Under the pieces are notes generated by a model. It did not search any database and was not told the DNA's origin. It worked only from the letters and a program-made list of their open reading frames with translations. Shown in pieces: positions 55,407 through 64,000 of a stretch of DNA of 64,000 bases. The position numbers were made by a program, and so were the translations under genes. Source of the DNA: Aliiroseovarius sp. (lineage in GTDB: Bacteria; Pseudomonadota; Alphaproteobacteria; Rhodobacterales; Rhodobacteraceae); assembly GCF_030148435.1 (NCBI RefSeq), contig NZ_JASBTN010000061.1, positions 1 to 64,000 on the forward strand. The letters run 5' to 3'. Positions within the stretch are counted from its first letter, which is position 1; each line of letters starts with the position of its first letter.

Positions 55407-56831
55407 TCAGGCCCCGACCTCGCCCTCGGCCGCATCTTCCGCAACATGGGCCACGCGACCGCCCGCCTTGGCCGAGGTGACAACACCCAGGCTTTTGAGT
55501 TTGCGGTGCAGCGCGGACCGTTCCATGCCGACGAAATTGGCGGTGCGGCTGATATTGCCACCAAACCGGTTGATCTGGGTCAGCAGGTATTCGCGTTCGA
55601 AGGCCTCGCGCGCCTCGCGCAGGGGCAGCATGGCCAGCTGTCCGGACACGACGATGCCTTGCCCGCTGCTTTCCTCGGTGCCCTCGTTGCCCGGCAGTTC
55701 GGCGGCTTCGATCGGCCCGGTGCCCTCGCCCAGGATCAGCACCCGTTCGATCACGTTCTTCAACTGGCGCACATTGCCCGGCCAGGTCATGGTCTGCATC
55801 ATCGCTGCGGCTTCGTCCGACAGGTCGCGCAACGGCAGGCCCTGAGACTTGTTGAACTCGTCAATGAAATAGGCCGCGAGTTCCGGAATGTCCTCGCGCC
55901 GTTCCGACAGGGCGGGCACCGGGATCGGGACCACGTTCAGGCGGTGAAAGAGCTCTTCGCGGAAGTTGCCCGCCGTGATCTCTGCCTCAAGGTCACGGTT
56001 CGAGGAGGAAACCACCCGCACATCCACATTGACCTTGTCGCTGCCGCCAACCCTCTGGAATGCCTGGTCCACAAGCACGCGCAGGATCTTCGACTGGGTG
56101 CCGGCGGGCATGTCGGCCACCTCGTCGAAGAACAGAACGCCGCCATTGGCCTGCTCCAGCAGACCTTGCTCCACCCCCCGATCGGCGCTTTCGCGGCCGA
56201 ACAGGACCTCCTCCATGCGCTCGGCGTCGATGGAGGCGGAGTTGACGGACACGAAAGGCGCATTGGCCCGGTCGGAATTGGAGTGGATGAACCGCGCCGC
56301 GATTTCCTTGCCGGATCCGGCGGGCCCGGTCAGGAGCACCCGACCGTTCGACTTCGTGACCTTTTCCAGATGTGACTTCAACGCCTTGAAGGAAGAACTT
56401 GATCCGATCATATCGGCCGAGACCGTGTCCTTGCGCTTCAGTTCGACATTTTCACGGCGCAGGCGCGAGGTCTCCATCGCGCGGCCGATCACCACCATCA
56501 GCTGGTCGATGTTGAAAGGCTTCTCGATGAAGTCATAGGCGCCCTGTTTGATGGCGGCGACGGCGATCTCGATATTGCCGTGGCCCGAGATGATCACCAC
56601 CGGCACCTCGGGATGTTCGCGCTTGACCATCTTCAGGATGTCGATCCCGTCCATGGCCGAGTCCTTCAGCCAGATGTCCAGGATCATCAGCGCGGGCAGT
56701 TCGGACTTGACCTGCGCCACCGCCTCGTCCGAGGTGCCCGCCTTGCGCGTCGCGTAGCCTTCGTCCTCCAGGATATCCGAGATCAGCTCGCGAATATCGC
56801 GTTCGTCATCCACGATCAGAATGTCACCCAT
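55407..56831 (-). CDS. ntrX: Nitrogen response regulator NtrX
   Basis: The 474-residue regulator has a receiver domain (phospho-acceptor Asp52 in LDIWLKDS), an AAA+ domain with Walker A GPAGSGKE (169-176) and Walker B ILFFDEVADM-like VLFFDEVADM, and a Fis-type C-terminal helix-turn-helix (SRTANFVGMERSALHRKLK). The GAFTGA loop that touches sigma-54 is absent: between VNSASIDAERMEEVLFGRES and NGGVLFFDE only a short unrelated stretch remains. It is paired with NtrY, encoded immediately upstream. The start at 56831 follows GAGAGGGCAAGG. Confidence 0.95.
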   Translation of the reverse strand: MGDILIVDDERDIRELISDILEDEGYATRKAGTSDEAVAQVKSELPALMILDIWLKDSAMDGIDILKMVKREHPEVPVVIISGHGNIEIAVAAIKQGAYDFIEKPFNIDQLMVVIGRAMETSRLRRENVELKRKDTVSADMIGSSSSFKALKSHLEKVTKSNGRVLLTGPAGSGKEIAARFIHSNSDRANAPFVSVNSASIDAERMEEVLFGRESADRGVEQGLLEQANGGVLFFDEVADMPAGTQSKILRVLVDQAFQRVGGSDKVNVDVRVVSSSNRDLEAEITAGNFREELFHRLNVVPIPVPALSERREDIPELAAYFIDEFNKSQGLPLRDLSDEAAAMMQTMTWPGNVRQLKNVIERVLILGEGTGPIEAAELPGNEGTEESSGQGIVVSGQLAMLPLREAREAFEREYLLTQINRFGGNISRTANFVGMERSALHRKLKSLGVVTSAKAGGRVAHVAEDAAEGEVGA

Positions 56832-56885
56832 GACCTTGCCCTCTCCTATGCCCACTCACTCGAATTCCCACTCTGTCTTCATGTC

Positions 56886-59123
56886 TCATGCGGCTTCCTC
56901 CCCGACCGGCAGACGGATCACCGCCATGGCCCCGGCCCGCGCGCCCTCGGTGAAGGGTGCGGCGTCTTCCAGAACCAGGCTGCCGCCATGTTCCTCGATG
57001 ATCTTCTTGACGATCGGCAGGCCCAGGCCGGTGCCCTTGTCCCGCGTCGTCACATAGGGTTCGAACAGGCGCGTCCGGTCCTCCGGCAGGCCGATCCCGT
57101 TATCCGAAATGCGGATTTCCGCCATTTTATCGTCCACGGTCATCAGCACGCGGATTTCTGGCGAATGGCCCTTGGGTGCGCCTTTTTCCTGAAGGCTTTC
57201 AATTGCTTCTCCGGCGTTCTTGATCAAATTCGTCAACGCCTGGCCGATCATCGTACCGTCCAGATTTCCGATGACAGGCGTTTTCGGCAGGCTGTCGGTG
57301 ATGCGCACCCCCTCCTGGCCCGCCCGTTGCAGCAGCACCGCATTGCCAACCAGGGATACCAGATCCTCGCAGCGACGCTCGGGTTCCGGCATGCGGGCGA
57401 ATTTCGAAAACTCGTCGACGATCCGGCGCAGATCATCGGTCTGGCGCACGATCACATCCGTTAGGTTTTCCAGATTTTCGGCGTCGGCCGGCTCCAACAG
57501 CCGGCCGAACTTGCGCTTGATGCGCCCGGCAGACAGCTGGATCGGTGTCAGCGGGTTCTTGATCTCATGGGCAATGCGCCGGGCCACGTCCCCCCAGGCG
57601 GCCATGCGTTGGGCCGACACTAGGTCGGTCACGTCGTCGAAGGCCACCACGTAGCCTTCAAGGGCGCCACTGTCACCACGCCGGGTCGCCATGCGCACCA
57701 GCAGGCTTTCCTGGCGGCCCTGACGGGTCAGGCGCAGCTCTTCCTGGATCGTTTCCCGGCCCTCTTCGGTCAACCGCAGGAAAAGCGGTTCGAATTCCGG
57801 GATCAGAAGCGCCATGTCGTGGGTCGGGTCCGCGGTTTCGTCAACATCCAAAAGCCGGGCGGCGGCGCGGTTCAGGAACGTGACCTGGCCCTTGTCATCC
57901 ACGCCCATCACCCCGGCGGTGACAGAGCTCAGCACACTGTCGAACAGGCGGCGGCGGCGCTCGATCTGCCGGGTGTTTTCCAACAGCGCGTCGCGCTGCA
58001 GTTTCAACTGGCCGGTCATGCGGTTGAACACACGGCCCATTGTGGCGATCTCGTCGTCACCTTCCTCTTCGATCACCCGGGCGTTCAGATCGCCCTCACC
58101 CACCCGTTCGGCGGCCGCGGCCAGGCGTCCGATGGGGCGTGAGAGACGCTCGGCAAACCACATGCCGATCCAGATCGCGGCGATGATCATGATCACCGCA
58201 AAGCCCAGATAGATCAGGGCGAATTCGAACAGGATCGCGCCGCGCTGGCTTTCCTGCTGATTGTAGAACACCACCGTTTCCTGAGTTTCATCCAGCAGGT
58301 TCAGAATATCCCCATCCACATTGCGCGAGACGTAAAGCAGATGGTCGGAAAAGGCCTCCAACCGCACCAGAGCCCGGAATTCGTTGTTGTCCCAATCCTG
58401 GACCAACACCACCTCGCCCTGCATCGCCCTGGCTATCAGCTCGCCCGAAGGCGGTTCGTAATCGAAGCGGTAGGAACGGTCGCCACGCACCCGGATATCG
58501 CCGTCTGAATTGATCACGAAAGCCTCGCGCAACCCGCGCTGGATGTTCACCTGCCCTTCGGCCAACAGAACCCTGAGACTGGAATCCGGCAGGATACGCT
58601 GCACCCGGCGCTGGCGATCCAGATAGGTGGCAAGCACCCTGGCGTCCTCCAACAGATCGTCCTGGTGTTCGCGCTCATAGGCCTGGGCGGCGGCCAGCGA
58701 GTTGTTCACCACGCGGCTGACCCGGTCCGAAAACCATCCTTCGATCCCCACGTTCACCGTGAGTGTTGCAAAGATCGCCACCAGCACGGTGGGGACCAGT
58801 GCCACAACGGCGAAAACGCCGGTCAGGCGAAGGTGAAGGCGCGATCCCGCCGATTTGCGCCGCCGGGCGGCCACCATTCGGGCCACGCCCGCAAAGACCA
58901 TCGTTGCCACGGCCAGCACGTAGACGAGGTCGGCCAGCAGAATCAGTCGCAGAACGCTTGAGCGTGCCCCTTGATCCAGAGGGCCGAGGATGAGCCAGGT
59001 GGACAAAGCCAGGACCGGGCCCAGCGTGACCAGTCCGAAACTGGCAAAAGTCGTCGCCCGGCGCAGTTTGCGCAGGCGATTCAGCCTCTCCCAGGTAGAT
59101 AACGACCCGTTGCGCGCCACCAC
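56886..59123 (-). CDS. ntrY: Nitrogen sensor histidine kinase NtrY
   Basis: The 745-residue membrane kinase has N-terminal transmembrane segments (two near residues 25-75 and one at about 90-115), a periplasmic region, a further span before HAMP (about 295-320), then HAMP (RPIGRLAAAAERVGEGDLNA), PAS, HisKA (RIAHEIKNPLTPIQLSAGRI with the phospho-His) and HATPase (IRISDNGIGLPEDRTRLFEP; KGTGLGLPIVKKI). It starts at a GTG. It signals to NtrX, downstream, in nitrogen and redox-linked control. Confidence 0.96.
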   Translation of the reverse strand: MVARNGSLSTWERLNRLRKLRRATTFASFGLVTLGPVLALSTWLILGPLDQGARSSVLRLILLADLVYVLAVATMVFAGVARMVAARRRKSAGSRLHLRLTGVFAVVALVPTVLVAIFATLTVNVGIEGWFSDRVSRVVNNSLAAAQAYEREHQDDLLEDARVLATYLDRQRRVQRILPDSSLRVLLAEGQVNIQRGLREAFVINSDGDIRVRGDRSYRFDYEPPSGELIARAMQGEVVLVQDWDNNEFRALVRLEAFSDHLLYVSRNVDGDILNLLDETQETVVFYNQQESQRGAILFEFALIYLGFAVIMIIAAIWIGMWFAERLSRPIGRLAAAAERVGEGDLNARVIEEEGDDEIATMGRVFNRMTGQLKLQRDALLENTRQIERRRRLFDSVLSSVTAGVMGVDDKGQVTFLNRAAARLLDVDETADPTHDMALLIPEFEPLFLRLTEEGRETIQEELRLTRQGRQESLLVRMATRRGDSGALEGYVVAFDDVTDLVSAQRMAAWGDVARRIAHEIKNPLTPIQLSAGRIKRKFGRLLEPADAENLENLTDVIVRQTDDLRRIVDEFSKFARMPEPERRCEDLVSLVGNAVLLQRAGQEGVRITDSLPKTPVIGNLDGTMIGQALTNLIKNAGEAIESLQEKGAPKGHSPEIRVLMTVDDKMAEIRISDNGIGLPEDRTRLFEPYVTTRDKGTGLGLPIVKKIIEEHGGSLVLEDAAPFTEGARAGAMAVIRLPVGEEAA

Positions 59124-59214
59124 GCAAATACCCCATCAAATACGCCGCCAAAACGGCCACCGCAGCGTGTTCACTCACAGGGTCTGACGCCCTTTTGCCA
59201 CGCCTGTGGCCTTT

Positions 59215-60576
59215 TTACATCAATTTGCGGCGCCGTGTCACCTCGATTCCAAGGTCCGTGATCTTCTTGCGCAGAGTATTCCGGTTGATGCCCAGAAGAT
59301 CGGCGCATTTCGCCTGGTTTCCACCGGTGGCATCAAGCGCGATTTCGATCAGCGGCAGTTCGATTTCCCGCAGGATGCGCTGGTACAGCCCGGGCGGTGG
59401 CAGGGTGCCGCCGTGCAGGTCGAAATAGCGTTGCAGGTGGCGCGCGACCGAGGCCGAGAGCTTTTCGCCCTCCACCGCCTGCGGCAGCACGCCGCCCGAG
59501 GGGGCGCCCAGGGTGGCCTCGACCTCGGTGCGCGAAATCTCTTCCTCGGCCCCAGTCACCATCAACCGTTGGACGGTGTTTTCCAACTGCCGCACATTGC
59601 CGGGCCAGGGATAGGTGCGCAGCACCTCGGCGGCAGCGTCGGACAGGCGACGCGGGGACAGCCCGTCGCGCTCGGCCCGGGTCAGGAAATGTTCGGCCAG
59701 TGACGGGATGTCTTCCAGCCGTTCGCGCAGGGAAGGGACCGGAATCGTCACCCCGCCCAGGCGATAGAACAGATCCTGGCGGAAATCGCCCTGGTCTATC
59801 TTCTTCTGCATGTCGAGCTGCGAGGTTGACAGGATGCGCGGCGCCGGGTCGGTGAGACTGTCGAGCATGCGCGTGACCCGAGCCTGCGCATCCTCATCCA
59901 GGTCGCCCACCTCGTCGAACAGGATCGTGCCCTGGCCCGCGCGCGACAGCACCTGGGCCGGGCCGTCGATCGGTCCCAGATCATCCGGCGTCACCACCAC
60001 GAAGGGCAGGTTGCGCCGATCGGAAAAGTCGTGAATGGCGCGGGCGATCAGGCTCTTTCCGGTGCCGCTTTCGCCGGTGATCATCACAGGCAGCTCCGTA
60101 TTCATCACCCGCGCCACCAGCTTGTAGAGCGCCTGCATCGCCGGTGTGCGCCCGACCAGCGGCAGGTCGTCCCCGCCCTCGGCCGCATCGCGCGGCGCGG
60201 TTGGACGCATGCGTTTGCGCTCCAGTGCCTTCGAGGCGCGTTTCATCAGGTCTGGCAGGTCGAAGGGTTTGGGCAGGTAGTCGAACGCCTCGGCCTCGGC
60301 CGCCTGGATCGCGGTCATGATCGTGTTTTGCGCCGAGATCACGATCACCGGCAGGTCCGGTCGCGTCTGGGAGATTTCCGGCAGCGCCTCCAGCCCGTTT
60401 CCGTCCGGCATCACCACGTCCGAGATCACAAGATCCCCGCGCCCTTCCTCGACCCAGCGTTTCAGCGTAACCAGAGAACTGGTCGCGTGCACCCGGCAGC
60501 CTGCACGGGTCAGCGCCTGGGTCAGAACGGTGCGGATGGTGCGGTCGTCGTCGGCGACAAGTACGGTGCCGTCCAT
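59215..60576 (-). CDS. ntrC: Nitrogen regulator NtrC without GAFTGA loop
   Basis: The 453-residue response regulator has the receiver (Asp53 in ISDVVMPDG), AAA+ ATPase (Walker A GESGTGKS 168-175; Walker [11 protein letters not shown]) and Fis-type DNA-binding end ([20 protein letters not shown]). The GAFTGA sigma-54 loop is missing: after Walker A the chain runs [20 protein letters not shown] straight to GQGTILFDE. Rhodobacter capsulatus NtrC has this same deletion and activates sigma-70 promoters, so the same is expected here. It lies 3 bp after ntrB. Confidence 0.96.
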   Translation of the reverse strand: MDGTVLVADDDRTIRTVLTQALTRAGCRVHATSSLVTLKRWVEEGRGDLVISDVVMPDGNGLEALPEISQTRPDLPVIVISAQNTIMTAIQAAEAEAFDYLPKPFDLPDLMKRASKALERKRMRPTAPRDAAEGGDDLPLVGRTPAMQALYKLVARVMNTELPVMITGESGTGKSLIARAIHDFSDRRNLPFVVVTPDDLGPIDGPAQVLSRAGQGTILFDEVGDLDEDAQARVTRMLDSLTDPAPRILSTSQLDMQKKIDQGDFRQDLFYRLGGVTIPVPSLRERLEDIPSLAEHFLTRAERDGLSPRRLSDAAAEVLRTYPWPGNVRQLENTVQRLMVTGAEEEISRTEVEATLGAPSGGVLPQAVEGEKLSASVARHLQRYFDLHGGTLPPPGLYQRILREIELPLIEIALDATGGNQAKCADLLGINRNTLRKKITDLGIEVTRRRKLM

Positions 60577-60579
60577 GGG

Positions 60580-61671
60580 TCAGTCTCCTTGGGGTTCAGG
60601 CGTGGCGAGATCGGCAGTGGCGTCACGGGGCGCCACTGGCAGGGATATTCGGAAAACGGTACGCCCCGGCACACTGTCCAGCGTGATCCAGCCATCATGG
60701 TCATTGATGATCTTCGACACCAGGGCCAGGCCCAGCCCGGTGCCGTTTTCACGCCCTGACACGAAAGGGTCGAAGACCTGGGCGGCGATGCCGGGCGGGA
60801 TGCCGGGACCGTCGTCGATGATCTCGACCTGCAGGGGCAGAGAATTGCCGGTGCCGTCCTTGCGGCGCAGGCGCAGCGCGTGGTCATAGAAGGTGTGAAT
60901 TGTAATGGTGCCGCCCTTGGGGTTGGCCTCGGCCGCGTTTTTCAGCAGGTTCAGAAAGACCTGCATCAACTGGTCGCCATCCACGAAGGTCGGCGGAAGC
61001 GAGGGGTCGAACTGTTCCACGATGGCCATATGTGCGCCATAGCTGACCCGCGCGGACTTCTGGGCCCGGTCCAACAGGTCATGTATGTTCACCACCCGCC
61101 GGGCGGGTGGGCGCAGGTTGCCGAACTGCTCGACCTGGTCCAGAAGTGCCACGATACGGCGGCTTTCGGCGACGATGAGGTCGGTCAGCTCCTGATCTTC
61201 GGGCGACAGCCCCATCGACAGAAGCTGTGCAGCTCCGGTAATGCCCGCCAGCGGATTCTTGATCTCATGGGCCAGCATCTCGGCCATGCCGATCGCGGAG
61301 GCGGCAGCGGATTTCACCCCGTGAGCTCGCCCCAGACGGTCGGCAATCTGGCGGGGTTGCAACAGCATCAGCACCTGGTCGGTGCCCGCCAGCGGGGCAA
61401 TCTGCACATTGCATTCCACCGGCGCTGTCTGTCCCGACCCCACGTCCACAGTGTTGATGAACAGCGCCCCCTGGTTGGCGCGCACCCGGGCAAAGGCATC
61501 GTCCAGCGCCGCGTCGATATGCAGCCGGTCGAAGACGGGTTTCGCCATCAGGCTTTTGGCCGAGGCGTTCAGGAACAGCTCGGCCGCCGTATTCACCTGG
61601 GCAATGCTGTCATCCGCGTCGATCAGGATTGCCGGCACCGGAAGCGAGGACCAGAGCGTGTCGCTTTCCAT
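60580..61671 (-). CDS. ntrB: Nitrogen sensor kinase NtrB
   Basis: The 363-residue soluble kinase has a PAS domain (PAILIDADDSIAQVNTAAEL), HisKA with His135 (MLAHEIKNPLAGITGAAQLL) and HATPase (VEIIDDGPGIPPGIAAQVFD; NGTGLGLALVSKI). It phosphorylates NtrC under control of PII proteins when nitrogen is limiting. The ATG at 61671 overlaps the dusB stop by one base (TGATG), so the genes are coupled. Confidence 0.96.
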   Translation of the reverse strand: MESDTLWSSLPVPAILIDADDSIAQVNTAAELFLNASAKSLMAKPVFDRLHIDAALDDAFARVRANQGALFINTVDVGSGQTAPVECNVQIAPLAGTDQVLMLLQPRQIADRLGRAHGVKSAAASAIGMAEMLAHEIKNPLAGITGAAQLLSMGLSPEDQELTDLIVAESRRIVALLDQVEQFGNLRPPARRVVNIHDLLDRAQKSARVSYGAHMAIVEQFDPSLPPTFVDGDQLMQVFLNLLKNAAEANPKGGTITIHTFYDHALRLRRKDGTGNSLPLQVEIIDDGPGIPPGIAAQVFDPFVSGRENGTGLGLALVSKIINDHDGWITLDSVPGRTVFRISLPVAPRDATADLATPEPQGD

Positions 61672-62648
61672 CACGCGGCCTCCTGCTGGCGGAGCGCCTC
61701 GGGCAGCAGCGCCAGGACGCGGGCCGGATCGCGGGAGGACAGCACCTCGCGGCGCAGATCGGGCGGGGTGCCGGTCGCGTCCATGTACCATCCCAGATGC
61801 TTGCGAATGACCCGCGCGCCCAGAGCCGGGCCGTAGAAATCGAGGCTGGCCTCATAGTGCCGCGAGACCATGTCGATCAGCTCGGACCCGGAGGGGATCG
61901 CGGGCATCGGTCTGCCATGCAAATGATGCGCCACTTCCGCCAGCAGCCAGGGCCGCCCCCCTGCCCCGCGTCCGATCATCACCCCGTCCGCGCCCGAGGC
62001 CTCCAAAGCGGCGCGGGCGGTGGCGGGGCTGGTAATGTCGCCGTTCGCGATGACCGGGATCGAGACCGCGTCCTTCACCGCGCGAATGGCGGCCCAGTTG
62101 GCATGCCCCTTGTAGAACTGGCAGCGCGTGCGCCCGTGGATGGTGATCATCCGGATGCCCGCCGCCTCGGCCTGCCGCGCCAGATCGGGCGCGTTCATCA
62201 GGCTGTCGTCCCAACCCAGTCGCGTTTTCAGCGAGACGGGGATCGACACCGCGCCGACAATCGCCTCGATCAGCTCCAGCGCCAGCGGCAGGTCGCGCAG
62301 AAGCGCCGAGCCCGACATGCCGCCCACCACCTTGCGGGCAGGGCAGCCCATATTGATGTCGATGAGCCTGGCGCCGTTTGCCTCGACCATGCGCGCGGCC
62401 TCCCCGGCCCAATGCACGTCGCGCGCGGCCAGCTGCACCGCCGTGTTGTGCTCGCCAAAGCCCAGTTCGGCCCGTTCACGCACCCCCGGCTTGGCCTGTA
62501 CCATTTCCTGGCTGGCCACCATTTCCGACACCACCAGCCCCGCGCCGAACCCGGCCACAAGCTGGCGAAACGGCAGATCGCTGATCCCGGCCATCGGGGC
62601 CAGGATCACGGGAGGGTCCAGAGTGACTGCGCCGAGCGAAATCGACAT
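61671..62648 (-). CDS. dusB: tRNA-dihydrouridine synthase DusB (NifR3)
   Basis: The flavoenzyme reduces uridines in the tRNA D-loop. The 325-residue protein has PVILAPMAGISDLPFRQL, the catalytic Cys in INMGCPARKV, and the FMN-site VIANGDI and GVMIGRGAGGRPW. It heads the dusB-ntrB-ntrC-ntrY-ntrX group, the classic nifR3 operon order of Rhodobacter. AAGGAAT precedes the ATG. It diverges from ispDF across 166 AT-rich bp. Confidence 0.95.
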   Translation of the reverse strand: MSISLGAVTLDPPVILAPMAGISDLPFRQLVAGFGAGLVVSEMVASQEMVQAKPGVRERAELGFGEHNTAVQLAARDVHWAGEAARMVEANGARLIDINMGCPARKVVGGMSGSALLRDLPLALELIEAIVGAVSIPVSLKTRLGWDDSLMNAPDLARQAEAAGIRMITIHGRTRCQFYKGHANWAAIRAVKDAVSIPVIANGDITSPATARAALEASGADGVMIGRGAGGRPWLLAEVAHHLHGRPMPAIPSGSELIDMVSRHYEASLDFYGPALGARVIRKHLGWYMDATGTPPDLRREVLSSRDPARVLALLPEALRQQEAA

Positions 62649-62814
62649 GCCTATTCCTTGTGCAACTGCCCCGATAGTGGCCAGCCCGATGGAAGGTCAC
62701 AATTTTTTCTGAGGTGAAATGACTGATAATTCATCAATTGCATATTTTTTACGCAACTTCCAGCAATGACGGGCAGGCATTGTCCTTGAATTCGGCAATG
62801 CGTAAACAGGGCGC
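62649..62814. promoter_or_regulatory. Divergent promoter region between dusB and ispDF
   Basis: This AT-rich 166-bp stretch should hold the nifR3-ntr promoter and the ispDF promoter. For ispDF, TTGTCC (62780-62785) and TAAACA (62803-62808) are spaced by 17 bp and end 6 bp before the ATG. An imperfect repeat TTGC...GCAA flanks the A/T run at 62739-62755. No Shine-Dalgarno lies before ispDF. Confidence 0.5.
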
Positions 62815-63945
62815 ATGACAACAGCAGCCTTGATCGTCGCCGCCGGACGCGGCACCCGCGCCGGGGGCGAGATGCCCAAGCAATGGCAGACCGTGGCCGG
62901 GCGGATGATGGCCGAACACACGGTGGCGCGGTTTGCCGATCACGCCGAGGTCGGGCCGATCGTGCTGGTGCTGCATCCCGATGACATGGCCATGGCCGCG
63001 CATTTTCCCGGCGTTACCTGCGTGCCCGGCGGCGCCACGCGCGACGCAAGCGTTTCGCAAGGGCTGGATGCGCTGTCCGAAACGCCCGTAGATCGCGTGC
63101 TCATCCACGACGTCGCGCGCCCCTGCGTCAGCGACAGGATCATCTCCGATGTCATCGCCGCGCTTGAGACCTCCTCCGGCGCCGCCCCTGCGCTGGCCGT
63201 CACGGACGCGCTCTGGCGTGGCGAGCGCGGGCAGGTCAGCGGCACCCGGGACCGTGCGGGGCTCTACCGTGCCCAGACCCCGCAGGGTTTCCGCTTTGCC
63301 GAGATCCTCGCCGCCCATCGCGCCCATCCGGGTGGGGCCGCGGACGATGTCGAGGTTGCCCGTGCCGCGGGTCTTTCCGTCGCCATCACCGAAGGCGACG
63401 AACGCAACATCAAGATCACCACGCCCGGCGATTTCGCCCGGGCCGAGAAACTGCTGCGAGGACAGATGGATATCCGCACCGGACAAGGTTACGACGTGCA
63501 CGCGTTCGAGGAGGGCGATCATGTCATCCTCTGTGGCGTCAGAATCCCCCACACCAGAAAGCTGAAGGGCCATTCGGACGCCGACGTGGGCATGCATGCG
63601 CTTACCGACGCGATCTACGGCGCGCTCGCGGATGGCGATATCGGCCAGCATTTCCCGCCCTCGGACATGAAGTGGAAAGGGGCGGAAAGCGACATCTTCC
63701 TGCGCCACGCCGTGTCGCGCGCCACCGAACGCGGCTTTGCCATCGCCAATGTCGACGTGACCCTGATCTGCGAGCGCCCCAAGATCGGGCCGCATGCACC
63801 GGCCATGCGGGACGCGCTGGCGGGCATCATGGGTATCGGGGTGGACCGTATCTCGGTGAAAGCCACCACATCCGAACGGCTGGGCTTTACCGGCCGCGAG
63901 GAAGGTATCGCGGCCATGGCCGTCGCAACGCTGATCAAGGGCTGA
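62815..63945 (+). CDS. ispDF: Bifunctional isoprenoid enzyme IspDF
   Basis: The 376-residue fusion carries two enzymes of the MEP isoprenoid pathway. The N-terminal IspD part (residues 1-215) transfers CMP to MEP, with [19 protein letters not shown] as the CTP site. The C-terminal IspF part (from [14 protein letters not shown]) makes MEcPP, with metal ligands in GYDVHAF and [20 protein letters not shown]. The fusion is common in alphaproteobacteria. No ribosome site precedes the ATG; a promoter ending 6 bp away suggests a leaderless mRNA. Confidence 0.97.
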   Translation: MTTAALIVAAGRGTRAGGEMPKQWQTVAGRMMAEHTVARFADHAEVGPIVLVLHPDDMAMAAHFPGVTCVPGGATRDASVSQGLDALSETPVDRVLIHDVARPCVSDRIISDVIAALETSSGAAPALAVTDALWRGERGQVSGTRDRAGLYRAQTPQGFRFAEILAAHRAHPGGAADDVEVARAAGLSVAITEGDERNIKITTPGDFARAEKLLRGQMDIRTGQGYDVHAFEEGDHVILCGVRIPHTRKLKGHSDADVGMHALTDAIYGALADGDIGQHFPPSDMKWKGAESDIFLRHAVSRATERGFAIANVDVTLICERPKIGPHAPAMRDALAGIMGIGVDRISVKATTSERLGFTGREEGIAAMAVATLIKG

Positions 63946-63956
63946 GGGGGCATGAC

Positions 63957-64000
63957 ATGAACCACGCGACCGCGAAACTGATTGCCACATTTTTCTACGC
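63957..64000 (+). CDS. pgpA: Start of a probable phosphatidylglycerophosphatase A (partial)
   Basis: Only the first 14 codons are in the window, after GAGGGGG at good spacing and 11 bp from the ispDF stop. The opening (AKLIATFFYA) resembles PgpA starts, and pgpA follows ispDF in related genomes. The assignment rests on this short match and gene order. Confidence 0.5.
   Translation, partial: MNHATAKLIATFFY

Overview
The window is one contiguous, gene-dense, GC-rich stretch of an alphaproteobacterial chromosome, most likely from a marine Rhodobacterales (Roseobacter-group) bacterium. The evidence is gene order: dusB(nifR3)-ntrB-ntrC-ntrY-ntrX-trkA-trkH-hfq-hflX, dnaG-rpoD, hom near glpX and recJ, an ispDF fusion, a soxBDAG operon, and an smo/mtl polyol cluster. 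No rRNA genes or CRISPR arrays were seen. Two tRNA-Glu genes are present.

Layout. 0.2-4.8 kb: capsule genes (KpsS-like, a Wza-type export lipoprotein, KpsC-like). 4.8-8.8 kb: ribD-nrdR, a YjbQ-type enzyme, a small membrane protein, an HlyU-family protein and a dienelactone hydrolase. 8.9-13.5 kb: an orphan lower-GC gene, then rpoD and dnaG. 13.6-19.8 kb: heterotetrameric sarcosine oxidase with an extra secreted protein inside the operon, preceded by a TetR regulator. 20.1-26.6 kb: a small lipoprotein, hom, a homocysteine-methyltransferase-like gene that looks inserted, glpX, an isochorismatase-like hydrolase and recJ. 26.7-36.5 kb: tRNA-Glu, a LacI regulator, a polyol ABC transporter, mannitol dehydrogenase, fructokinase and zwf, a route that would carry mannitol to 6-phosphogluconolactone. 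36.6-38.9 kb: acyl-CoA dehydrogenase divergent from an AraC regulator. 38.9-46.4 kb: a decayed, mobile-looking zone with four broken genes (class III aminotransferase, integrase tail beside the second tRNA-Glu, TRAP permease, FMN oxidoreductase) around intact genes for a DsbA-family protein, an H-NOX-like sensor with a diguanylate cyclase, and an MttB-family methyltransferase. 46.4-52.0 kb: HAD phosphatase, HIBADH-family dehydrogenase, penicillin-acylase-family protein, hflX. 52.0-62.6 kb: hfq, Trk potassium uptake and two Ntr two-component systems. 62.8-64 kb: ispDF and the start of a probable pgpA.

How it works together. Methylated-amine use appears twice (soxBDAG and the MttB-like gene), and the two promoter regions share a 15-bp inverted-repeat motif, so they may be controlled together. 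Nitrogen control lies in NtrBC/NtrYX; both response regulators lack the GAFTGA loop needed to engage sigma-54. The H-NOX-like/diguanylate-cyclase pair would connect a small-molecule or redox signal to c-di-GMP, but the position where H-NOX proteins carry the heme-ligating histidine holds proline. Other non-coding signals include four GANTC sites packed upstream of rpoD, a hairpin burying the ribosome-binding site of a membrane-protein gene, and a probable CTG start for hflX.
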